Source: Nitrospiria bacterium (lineage in GTDB: Bacteria > Nitrospirota > Nitrospiria > JACQBZ01). Taken from it: DNA of 6,924 nt. Below, piece by piece: positions 1 through 5,405 of this stretch (its first letter is position 1; every line of letters starts with the position of its first letter). The notes below the pieces were generated by a model. It did no database searches and was not told the origin of the DNA. It saw only the letters and a program-made list of their open reading frames with translations. Location: assembly GCA_919901335.1 (NCBI GenBank), contig CAKKOZ010000085.1:2787-9710 (forward strand). The letters run 5' to 3'. A program made the position numbers and the translations under genes.

Positions 1-10
1 GAGGTCCGTG

Positions 11-505
11 ATGCGAAGATCCGTTTTAGATCGGGTTGACAGTCTCGATCTAAGCTCCCTCGGGATTACGGGGAGATGGACGGGACGGCTCGCGCCGGAT
101 TTTGAGGTGACGGCTTTGGACGGCCGTCGTATGAGCTTGAAAGACGTCCGTGGAAAGATTGTCCTCCTCAATTTCTGGGCTACCTGGTGTGAGGCTTGTG
201 TCCATGAGATGCCCACGTTCGAGCAGCTCTATCAGGACTTTCAGGGCGAGGCCTTTGCGCTTCTGGCCGTCGATCTCAGGGAATCGCCCGCAAAAGTCGA
301 GGCCTTCCGGAACGAGTATCGGATTGCCTTCCCCCTTCTTCTGGATCGGACGGGGGAGGTCGGCGATGCCTATGGCGTGCTGGCCATCCCGGTCACCCTT
401 ATTCTGGACCGGGAAGGAATGACGATCGGGAAAACGACCGGGGCTCGCGACTGGTCCTCCGCCCCGGCCCGGCGGGTCATTCAGGAACTGCTCCTTTCCG
501 ACTGA
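11..505 (+). CDS. TlpA/ResA-family thioredoxin-fold protein (5' end uncertain)
   Basis: A thiol-disulfide oxidoreductase-like protein of about 164 residues. The AhpC/TSA-Redoxin type fold begins at L28-A-P-D-F, continues through DGRRMSLKDVRGK and the strand VLLNFWATW, and reaches the redox pair C60-E-A-C63. The cis-proline loop A-I-P127-V-T is followed by LILDREG, as in TlpA and ResA. Family members reduce periplasmic disulfides, often for cytochrome c maturation. The motif is WCEAC, not the usual WCxPC, so the proline before the second Cys is missing. No signal peptide or membrane anchor is seen from this start, which is odd for TlpA proteins. The frame is open to the left edge, so a signal-bearing N-terminus may lie outside the window. 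I chose the ATG at 11 because GAGG at 1-4 gives a 6-base spacing; GTG at 8 is an alternative. The fold assignment is firm; the substrate is unknown. Confidence 0.85.
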   Translation: MRRSVLDRVDSLDLSSLGITGRWTGRLAPDFEVTALDGRRMSLKDVRGKIVLLNFWATWCEACVHEMPTFEQLYQDFQGEAFALLAVDLRESPAKVEAFRNEYRIAFPLLLDRTGEVGDAYGVLAIPVTLILDREGMTIGKTTGARDWSSAPARRVIQELLLSD

Positions 506-533
506 GCCGGCTTGTCATGAAATGGGTGGAGGA

Positions 534-577
534 GGCGGGGTGCCGCGGGGACTTGTTGGATGTTCCGCCGTTTTTTT
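534..577 (+). terminator. Weak intrinsic terminator candidate
   Basis: GGCGGGG at 534-540 can pair with TTCCGCC at 563-569 (five Watson-Crick and two G-U pairs). One G and seven T (571-577) follow. The loop is long, 22 bases, and the G between stem and T-run weakens it. It sits between the redoxin stop and the ribosome binding site of the next gene, so it could separate them or only attenuate. Confidence 0.28.
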
Positions 578-585
578 GAGGAGAG
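578..585 (+). promoter_or_regulatory. Ribosome binding site for the NTF2-like gene
   Basis: GAGGAGAG lies 8 bases before the ATG at 594. It favours that start over the in-frame ATG codons at 615 and 621, which would remove part of the signal peptide. Confidence 0.6.
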
Positions 586-593
586 AGTGAAAG

Positions 594-1169
594 ATGAAAG
601 TATTGGGCAGCGCGATGGGAATGGGGTTGACCCTGATCCTTTTATCGAGCGGCGGGACCGGAGCCGTAACAGAGATCATAAAAGGCGCGGATGTCCGGGC
701 TGATCCGAAGACGGTGAAGGCGATCCTGGCCACCTTCGATCGGATGGAGGAGGCCCTCCGCACCGAGAACCTTTCCGGGATGATGGTTCTCTATTCAGGG
801 TCCTACCGTCACCGGGGACTTCGCAAGGAAGACACCGCCCGGATCTGGGAGGACATCTTTGACCGGTATAACCGGCTCTCCTCCCGGCACGCATTCTCAA
901 GGATTGTGGTGGAGAAGCAAACGATTCGAAAGCTGTTTCGGGAGCCGAGGGCGATCGCGGCCTGCACCGGTGCGCTTTTTGGGGTTTCGGCCCTGAAGGA
1001 AGGGAAGCCTCCTTCCATGGCCGCAACGACGGAACCGACGCATCTTGATGTTTGGTTTGAAACGAATCACTATCTGGTCTTGGAAGACGGTGTCTGGAAG
1101 ATCATCGGCCATGATCCGGCGGCAGGGGAGGAAGACTCCCTCGGAGCGGCCATTCACCTTTTGTTTTAG
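594..1169 (+). CDS. Secreted small protein, probable NTF2-like (SnoaL/DUF4440-type) fold
   Basis: A hypothetical protein of 191 residues. Residues 1-24 form a plausible Sec signal peptide: K2, a hydrophobic core around M10-LTLILL-S18, then a Gly/Ser/Thr stretch ending in T-G-A that could be cleaved near 24. No lipobox Cys is present. The mature part has the outline of NTF2-like proteins: a first helix (about 38-60, VKAILATFDRMEEALRTENL), a short MMVLYS strand-turn, a helix with W85-E-D-I-F, a strand at 103-112, a long strand around T149-HLDVWFETNHYLVLEDG, and a closing VWKIIGHDP (168-175). Alternation of 'H.W.F...Y.V.EDG.WKI' is typical of SnoaL/DUF4440-like relatives, which are scaffolds for many unrelated activities. 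No catalytic signature stands out, so I assign no function. Probably periplasmic. The gene is flanked by the redoxin gene and the long intergenic region. Confidence 0.75.
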   Translation: MKVLGSAMGMGLTLILLSSGGTGAVTEIIKGADVRADPKTVKAILATFDRMEEALRTENLSGMMVLYSGSYRHRGLRKEDTARIWEDIFDRYNRLSSRHAFSRIVVEKQTIRKLFREPRAIAACTGALFGVSALKEGKPPSMAATTEPTHLDVWFETNHYLVLEDGVWKIIGHDPAAGEEDSLGAAIHLLF

Positions 1170-1215
1170 CTGTGGGAACCTTCAGAAACGACTCCTTTCT
1201 AATTGACCCGCCGAA

Positions 1216-1225
1216 TTGACGTCAA
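1216..1225. promoter_or_regulatory. Palindrome TTGACGTCAA, possible operator
   Basis: A perfect 10-base inverted repeat in non-coding DNA, about 130 bases before the predicted transcription start. Its left half is also the second copy of an AATTGAC direct repeat. It could bind a dimeric regulator, but a single 10-mer can arise by chance and the distance is long for direct activation. Confidence 0.25.
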
Positions 1226-1317
1226 GCCGGGAACCCCGTCCGCCAAGTTACGATCCGGCCTCGGCCTAACCGTATCCGCCTGTCTTGTTTGTCATCCATA
1301 ACGCATTGATTTTTAGC

Positions 1318-1346
1318 TTGAAGGGTTAAGGCGAGAGGGGTATAAT
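1318..1346 (+). promoter_or_regulatory. Sigma70-type promoter for the CNBD gene cluster
   Basis: TTGAAG at 1318-1323 matches the -35 consensus in 4 of 6 positions. TATAAT at 1341-1346 is a perfect -10, and the spacer is exactly 17 bases. Transcription should start near 1353, giving a leader of about 29 bases before the ATG at 1382. The nearest purine-rich ribosome site is GGGGAT at 1368-1373, which is weak. The following genes are packed tightly, so this promoter may serve the CNBD gene, tatA and moaA, and perhaps the ATPase genes by readthrough. Confidence 0.72.
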
Positions 1347-1381
1347 CCAGCTCATCCAAACACTCGCGGGGATCCATCCAG

Positions 1382-1858
1382 ATGATCAATGTTGCCGACC
1401 TGAAGGCCGTCCCGTTTTTCCGGGAACTCTCGGAAGATGAATTGAAGAAGCTGGCCCAGGTCATGGAGGAGAAGTCCTTCAAGAGAGGGGAGATCCTCTT
1501 CAATGAGGGAGAGGTCGGGAAGGCGTTGTACCTTCTGGCCGAGGGCGAGGTGGAAGTGGTCAAGACCATGAAAGGCTGGTACAAGGAAACCCTCGCGATC
1601 TTCAAAAAAGGCCGTCTCTTCGGCGAGCTTTCCTTCCTGTCCGGACGAAATCATTCCGCCCTTGCGCGCGCCACGCACGATGTCAAGGTTTATGTCCTGA
1701 CCAAGGATCAGTACGACCGATTCGAGAAAAGCGATCCCGTGATCGCGCAGAAGATCATGAAGGTGATCGCGCTGACGCTGAGCACGGCGCTTCAGAAAAT
1801 GAATGAGCGCTTTCTTCACATGGTGAATTATATCCTGGGTGAGGAAAGCGGAGCATGA
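1382..1858 (+). CDS. Stand-alone cyclic-nucleotide-binding-domain (CAP_ED) protein
   Basis: A 158-residue cytoplasmic protein made of one cNMP-binding beta-roll plus C-terminal helices. The N-terminal helical entry is VPFFRELSEDELKKLAQ (10-26), followed by K35-R-G-E-I-L-F-NEGEVG and the strand ALYLLAEGEVEVV (48-60). The phosphate-binding cassette region is F80-GELSFLSG-RNHSALARA (80-97). After K108 come helices to the end (about 117-156) resembling the CRP dimerisation C-helix. There is no DNA-binding helix-turn-helix, so it is not a CRP/FNR transcription factor; it is more likely a regulatory or sensor subunit, or a degenerate binding domain. In CRP the cassette carries Arg-Ser that bind the cyclic phosphate; here the residue before Ser92 is His91, with Arg89 two positions earlier, so ligand binding is uncertain. 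It is the first gene after the promoter and lies 19 bases before tatA. Confidence 0.85.
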   Translation: MINVADLKAVPFFRELSEDELKKLAQVMEEKSFKRGEILFNEGEVGKALYLLAEGEVEVVKTMKGWYKETLAIFKKGRLFGELSFLSGRNHSALARATHDVKVYVLTKDQYDRFEKSDPVIAQKIMKVIALTLSTALQKMNERFLHMVNYILGEESGA

Positions 1859-1867
1859 CAAACTGTT

Positions 1868-1873
1868 GAGGTG
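1868..1873 (+). promoter_or_regulatory. Ribosome binding site for tatA
   Basis: GAGGTG lies 4 bases before the ATG at 1878 and supports that start for the TatA frame. The GTG inside this site opens another frame that runs into moaA, but it lacks a ribosome site of its own. Confidence 0.6.
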
Positions 1874-1877
1874 ACCC

Positions 1878-2087
1878 ATGTTCGGTTTGGGCATGCCGGA
1901 ACTGATCGTTCTCCTGGTGATCGTCCTCCTGATCTTCGGCGTTGGAAAACTGCCGCAGATCGGGGAAGGATTGGGCAAAGCCATCCGGGGTTTCCGTCGG
2001 TCCGTGTCGGAACCCGAACCCCCCTCGACCCTTCCGGAAAAAGACAAACCTCCCAAGAAGAATCCGGAGGAAACAAAATCCCCATGA
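1878..2087 (+). CDS. tatA: Twin-arginine translocase component TatA/TatE
   Basis: A 69-residue single-span membrane protein that would oligomerise to form the pore-like element of the Tat system, which exports folded proteins. The order is typical: short N-terminus with P7-E8-L9, membrane helix about 9-20 (LIVLLVIVLLIF), the hinge F20-G-V-G-K, then L25-P-Q-I-G-E-G-L-G starting the amphipathic helix that runs to about R41. A Pro/Glu/Lys-rich disordered tail ends the protein. Length and the FGxxKLPxIG...GLGKAIRGFR pattern favour TatA/E over the longer TatB. TatC is not in the window. The last codon overlaps moaA: the stop TGA at 2085-2087 sits inside ATGA at 2084-2087, indicating translational coupling. 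Confidence 0.95.
   Translation: MFGLGMPELIVLLVIVLLIFGVGKLPQIGEGLGKAIRGFRRSVSEPEPPSTLPEKDKPPKKNPEETKSP
2066..2071 (+). promoter_or_regulatory. Ribosome binding site for moaA inside the end of tatA
   Basis: GGAGGA lies 12 bases before the ATG at 2084, a long spacing. Ribosomes ending at the overlapping tatA stop may restart at moaA directly, so this site may act mainly to hold them. Confidence 0.5.
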
Positions 2088-3070
2088 ACCGTCTGTCGGA
2101 CCGGTTCGGCCGTCGAATGACCTATCTGCGCTTGTCCGTGACCGACCGCTGCGATATGCGCTGCGTCTATTGCATGCCGGAAGAGGGCGAGCCGCATGAA
2201 ATCCGTCAGGAGATCCTGACATTCGAGGAGATCCACCGTCTCGTCCGAATTCTGTGCCGTCTGGGAATCACGCATATCCGAGTCACGGGAGGGGAGCCGC
2301 TGGTCCGGCGCGATCTGCCCGTGCTGATTGGAATGCTTTCCCCTATGGATGAATTGGCGGATCTGTCCCTGACCACCAATGCCTCCCGCCTCTCGCCAAT
2401 GGCCGAAGAATTAAAGACCGCCGGACTGAACCGGATCAATATCAGTATCGATTCACTGGATCCGGAAAAGTTTTTCCGGATCACGCGCGGCGGACGGTTG
2501 TCGGATGTACTGGCCGGGATTGACCGGGCGCTTTCGGCCGGGCTGACGCCGGTGAAGCTGAACACCGTTGTGATGCGCGGGATCAATGACGACGAGCTGC
2601 CGGATCTGGTCCGATTCGCAATGGACAGGGGGGTGACGCACCGGTTCCTTGAGGTGATGCCGCTCGGGTCGGTCGGACTTGAAAACCGCGCCGGATTCAT
2701 CCCGGCCGCCGAGATACGGAAGATCATCGAGAAGCGGTATCCACTGGAACCGCTGCCGTTTCATTACGGCTCCACGGCACAGGATTTCCGGATCGCCGGA
2801 ACGGAGGCCCAAATCGGGATTATCAGCCCGGTGAGCGAACGGTTCTGCTCCAGCTGCAACCGTTTGAGGCTTACGGCCCGCGGCCGGCTGCAACTCTGCC
2901 TGGCCTATGAAGACGGCGTGGATTTGAAAAAACCGCTGCGGGAGGGATGGAGCGACGATGCGATTTCGGACCTCATCCTCAAGGCGGCCTACCAAAAACC
3001 GGCCGGAAACCATTTTGCGGAGGATTCGGAACCGGTCTACCAGATCGCCATGTCCGGCATCGGAGGATAA
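2084..3070 (+). CDS. moaA: GTP 3',8-cyclase MoaA (radical SAM)
   Basis: Radical SAM enzyme of 328 residues that converts GTP to 3',8-cyclo-7,8-dihydro-GTP, the first step of molybdenum cofactor synthesis, working before MoaC in the cytoplasm. The SAM cluster motif is C23-x3-C27-x2-C30 in TDRCDMRCVYCMP. G69-G-E-P72 contacts SAM, and NISIDSLD (119-126) is the usual family stretch. The second, substrate-binding cluster is C255-x2-C258-x13-C272 in FCSSCNR...LC. The protein ends in G-G (327-328), the conserved C-terminal tail needed for activity in MoaA proteins. Length and all landmarks are complete. I chose the ATG at 2084 because the family N-terminus (L-x-D-x-F-G-R) begins right there. The open frame extends back to a GTG at 1871, but those extra 71 residues overlap tatA and do not resemble the family. 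Confidence 0.97.
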   Translation: MNRLSDRFGRRMTYLRLSVTDRCDMRCVYCMPEEGEPHEIRQEILTFEEIHRLVRILCRLGITHIRVTGGEPLVRRDLPVLIGMLSPMDELADLSLTTNASRLSPMAEELKTAGLNRINISIDSLDPEKFFRITRGGRLSDVLAGIDRALSAGLTPVKLNTVVMRGINDDELPDLVRFAMDRGVTHRFLEVMPLGSVGLENRAGFIPAAEIRKIIEKRYPLEPLPFHYGSTAQDFRIAGTEAQIGIISPVSERFCSSCNRLRLTARGRLQLCLAYEDGVDLKKPLREGWSDDAISDLILKAAYQKPAGNHFAEDSEPVYQIAMSGIGG

Positions 3071-3122
3071 CCCATCGTAGAATTTCCGGCCGGGGGCGGC
3101 GTGGTTCGGGAATGAGTAAGAT

Positions 3123-3130
3123 AGGGAGAT
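3123..3130 (+). promoter_or_regulatory. Ribosome binding site for V/A-ATPase subunit H
   Basis: AGGGAGAT lies 3 bases before the ATG at 3134 (about 5 from the core GGGAG) and supports that start. The 63-base gap after moaA holds no convincing promoter or terminator. Confidence 0.55.
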
Positions 3131-3133
3131 CGC

Positions 3134-3466
3134 ATGGAAGATCCGAAGCTGCAGAGTCAGGATATACTGCGCAGGATTCATGAAACGGAACGAGAGGCCG
3201 ACCGGCTTCTCCGCGAGGCCGAGGCCGAGGCCCGCTTCCTGCGGGAGCAGGCGCGGTCCAAGGCCGCCGAAATTCTGCAGGCGAAGAAGCAAGAATGGGA
3301 GCTTCGCCGCGAGTCGCTGCTCGATCAGCGGCTGGGGGAAGCGCGGCAGGAAGCCCGACGGATCGTCGAGCAGTCCGGGAATGAGGCCGGCCGATTAAAG
3401 GGCTGGGTGGAAGCCAAGATACCCGACGTCGTCGAACAGTTGCTTAAGCGCCTTCTCCCACTCTGA
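3134..3466 (+). CDS. V/A-type ATPase peripheral-stalk subunit H/G
   Basis: A 110-residue, highly charged, almost wholly helical protein matching the AhaH/subunit G class, which pairs with subunit E to form the peripheral stalks holding the A3B3 head still against the rotating ring. Residues 8-88 are one long run of Glu/Arg/Ala/Gln with little Pro or Gly (for example ETEREADRLLREAEAEARF at 17-35), as expected for the stalk coiled coil. The C-terminus PDVVEQLLKRLLPL resembles the amphipathic end that docks with the head in this family. Such low-complexity proteins are hard to assign alone. The assignment rests largely on position: it is the first gene before subunit I, as in the archaeal aha operon and in bacterial ntp operons (where the counterpart is ntpF). 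Confidence 0.82.
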   Translation: MEDPKLQSQDILRRIHETEREADRLLREAEAEARFLREQARSKAAEILQAKKQEWELRRESLLDQRLGEARQEARRIVEQSGNEAGRLKGWVEAKIPDVVEQLLKRLLPL

Positions 3467-3486
3467 CTGCGGAAGCGAGTTCCGGC

Positions 3487-5403
3487 ATGATCGTGAAGAT
3501 GACCAAAATCCGAATCATGGGTCCCAAAGCGCTTCTTCCCCCGGTCACCGATCTCCTCCACAACCTCGGCATGGTCCATATCGAATCCCGCCCGCCGGAC
3601 GTTCAGGAGATCGACGAGATCCTCCTCCGGCGGTTCTCGATCGAGGCCCCGGCCCTTCATACGAAAGATTCCCTGGAGACCTTGCTGGAACAGGTGAAGA
3701 AGGTCCTTCTCCTCCTGCCCGCGCCGACGGCGGAATCGCCGTCCGCCGCGGTCGGCGCCCCGTCCGACGGGACGGACCGCTTTTTTATAGAGGCCGGCTT
3801 AAAGATCGAATCGCTTGTCGCCCGTGTGGATCAGCTCGTCAGAAAGAAAAAGGTCTGCGCGGATGAGTTATCGGTACTGGAGCGATACGGGAAGATACTG
3901 CAGGCGCTCTCACCGCTGATTTCCCAGGTACGGGAAAGCCGGGACCTGGATTATCTGGGCATCGCCATCCGGATGAAGGAAAAAGAGGTAATCCCGCTTC
4001 TGGAGCAGGCGATGGTTCGAATCACCCAGAACCAGTATGAGATCTTCTACGCCCCGGTGGATGCCGAAGTCCTGGCGGCGCTGCTGGTCTTTCCCAAGGA
4101 AAGCGATGCCCAGGTCAAGTCGCTCCTGTGGGAAGAAAACATCGGCGAACTGCGTCTTCCCTCTTCGATTATGAACAAACCGCTGGGTGAGGCTTTCAAG
4201 ATCATCCTGCGTAAACGACAGGACCTTCCCCGGAGAATCCTGTCGGTGGACCGGGAGCTGTCGGCGCTGTCCCGCCGATGGTACTTATCGCTCGTTGAAC
4301 TGAGAGCCTGGCTTGAAAACAAAATCAGCCAGATCCTGGTCTCGGCCTCCTTCTATGAAACGAAGATGACCTTTGTGATCTACGGCTGGGCGCCGACCCG
4401 GGACCTTGGATCGCTGCGTCAACGTCTGACCGAGCGGTTTGGGGGCCGTGTGGTGATCGATCCGGTGCCGGTGGACGAACGGGAACAGGGACGGATTCCT
4501 GTTTGTCTCAAAAACCCCCCATGGCTCCGGCCGTTTGAACGGTTCACGAAAATCCTGCCGCTGCCCAAATACGGGACGATTGACCCGACGCCGTATCTGG
4601 CGGTCTTCTTTCCTCTCTTCTTCGGGATGATCATCGGCGATATCGGCTACGGGGCTCTTCTGATCATCGCCTCGCGGATCGCACGGAGGCGCTTCCGCGA
4701 TAATCCATCGGTCCAGGATTTTGCCTCCATTTTTATTGCGGCGTCGGTCTCCTCGATTGTTTGGGGGGTTCTGTACGGAGAATTTTTCGGCGACCTGGGC
4801 GGGCGACTGGGGCTCCATCCCATTTTAATGAACCGCATGGAGAGTTTTCTCCCAAACCTTTTCCTGGCCCTGGCGTTCGGGGTTGCGCATATCCTGCTCG
4901 GCATCGGCCTGGGCATTTTCACGGCCGTCAAGCATCGCCGCCGGCGGGAGATCATCGCGAAATTGTCCGGACTTGTTTTAATCGCCGGGTCCCTCGTGAT
5001 GACGGCGGGCCTGGTCGGATTTCTTCCCAGGCCGGCCGTCACGGCCGGCCTGGTGTTGATGATCATCAGCATCTCCTCGATGATCATCGGCGGTGGAGCG
5101 TCGGCCTTGATGGAGATCCATAATCTGGTGAACATTCTCTCCTATCTCCGGCTGATGGGCATCGGCGTGGCCTCGGCGGCGCTGGCCTTTGCCGCCAACA
5201 AATTGGGCAGTCTGGCCGGAAACGTCGTGCTGGGTATTCTGATCGGCAGCATCCTTCATGCCCTGAACCTGATCTTCGGGATCTTCTCGCCGACGATTCA
5301 GTCGCTGCGGCTGCATTATGTCGAGTTTTTTGAGAACTTTTTTCAAGGAGGAGGCCTCGAGTACAAGCCTTTCAAAAAAACCACACTGGAAAGGAGCGCG
5401 TGA
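3487..5403 (+). CDS. ntpI: V/A-type ATPase membrane subunit I (a subunit)
   Basis: A 638-residue stator membrane protein that forms the two ion half-channels beside the K ring. Residues 1-345 are cytoplasmic and helical (MTKIRIMGPKALLPPVTDLL opens the family domain). The C-terminal part has about seven or eight membrane helices from 366 on. Landmarks are T364-IDPTPYLAVFFPLFFGMIIGD, G431-E-FFGDLG, H545-NLVNILSYLRLMGIG with the key Arg555, and L607-R608-L-H-Y-V-E-F-F, where the second conserved channel arginine sits. The end F619-Q-GGG-L-E-Y-K-P-F is the usual family tail. Arg555 and Arg608 correspond to R735 and R799 of yeast Vph1p as I recall. Residues 78-97 form an Ala/Pro/Ser-rich linker encoded by a dyad-rich block. 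The ATG at 3487 has only a weak upstream site (GGAAG at 3471-3475); Met5 is an alternative. The stop overlaps a GTG just before subunit K. Confidence 0.96.
   Translation: MIVKMTKIRIMGPKALLPPVTDLLHNLGMVHIESRPPDVQEIDEILLRRFSIEAPALHTKDSLETLLEQVKKVLLLLPAPTAESPSAAVGAPSDGTDRFFIEAGLKIESLVARVDQLVRKKKVCADELSVLERYGKILQALSPLISQVRESRDLDYLGIAIRMKEKEVIPLLEQAMVRITQNQYEIFYAPVDAEVLAALLVFPKESDAQVKSLLWEENIGELRLPSSIMNKPLGEAFKIILRKRQDLPRRILSVDRELSALSRRWYLSLVELRAWLENKISQILVSASFYETKMTFVIYGWAPTRDLGSLRQRLTERFGGRVVIDPVPVDEREQGRIPVCLKNPPWLRPFERFTKILPLPKYGTIDPTPYLAVFFPLFFGMIIGDIGYGALLIIASRIARRRFRDNPSVQDFASIFIAASVSSIVWGVLYGEFFGDLGGRLGLHPILMNRMESFLPNLFLALAFGVAHILLGIGLGIFTAVKHRRRREIIAKLSGLVLIAGSLVMTAGLVGFLPRPAVTAGLVLMIISISSMIIGGGASALMEIHNLVNILSYLRLMGIGVASAALAFAANKLGSLAGNVVLGILIGSILHALNLIFGIFSPTIQSLRLHYVEFFENFFQGGGLEYKPFKKTTLERSA
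3721..3776 (+). repeat. Dyad-rich block within the subunit I gene
   Basis: Three inverted repeats lie within 56 bases: GACGGCG (3726-3732) with CGCCGTC (3737-3743) around GAAT; GCGCCGAC (3721-3728) with GTCGGCGC (3751-3758); and CCGTCC (3760-3765) with GGACGG (3770-3775) around GACG. The block is in frame and encodes the poorly conserved Ala/Pro/Ser-rich linker of subunit I. Confidence 0.55.
5027..5053 (+). repeat. Perfect inverted repeat, 13-base arms, in the subunit I gene
   Basis: CCAGGCCGGCCGT (5027-5039) and ACGGCCGGCCTGG (5041-5053) are exact reverse complements around a single C. They encode the loop PRPAVTAGL (514-522) between two membrane helices. In RNA this would fold into a strong GC hairpin. 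No T-run follows, so it is not an intrinsic terminator. Confidence 0.8.
5391..5396 (+). promoter_or_regulatory. Ribosome binding site that decides the subunit K start
   Basis: AAGGAG is 9 bases before the ATG at 5406 and only 3 before the in-frame GTG at 5400. The ATG is therefore the likelier start, although the GTG forms a GTGA overlap with the subunit I stop. Confidence 0.65.
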
Positions 5404-5405
5404 CT

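Larger units (their letters stand above)
1170..1381. other. Intergenic region carrying the promoter of the CNBD-tatA-moaA cluster
   Basis: This 212-base stretch has no credible gene on either strand. Its clearest content is the promoter at 1318-1346. Further upstream are the direct repeat AATTGAC at 1201-1207 and 1214-1220 (13 bases apart) and the perfect 10-base palindrome TTGACGTCAA at 1216-1225. I see no T-rich terminator after the upstream gene. Confidence 0.6.

Noticed and set aside
512..517. TTGTCA as a -35 element for the NTF2-like gene
   Set aside because: The position 17 bases downstream is GCGGGG, so no -10 is present.
1871..2083. GTG at 1871 as a longer start for moaA
   Set aside because: It would add 71 residues overlapping tatA in another frame with no similarity to MoaA. 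The ATG at 2084 gives the family's normal N-terminus.
1352..2275. Long open frame on the minus strand (about 307 codons), and others at 2453-3292 and 4285-4818
   Set aside because: They lie opposite well-supported genes (CNBD, tatA, moaA, subunit H, subunit I), show no family motifs, and are rich in Arg/Pro/Ser/His as expected of antisense readings of GC-rich genes.
3082..3114. Hairpin between moaA and the ATPase operon (ATTTCC with GGGAAT)
   Set aside because: Short arms, a long loop and no T-run, so not a convincing terminator.
3117..3122. TAAGAT as a -10 element for the ATPase operon
   Set aside because: No acceptable -35 hexamer lies 16-18 bases upstream; that stretch is GC-rich. It is also only 12 bases before the start codon.
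4626..5088. Three copies of the palindrome GATGATCATC at 4626-4635, 5058-5067 and 5079-5088, the last two 21 bases apart
   Set aside because: All three encode Met-Ile-Ile in membrane helices with the same codons, so coding explains them.
5345..5354. AAGGAGGAGG as the ribosome site of an unlisted small gene
   Set aside because: No start codon follows at a usable distance, and the bases encode the conserved QGGG near the end of subunit I.
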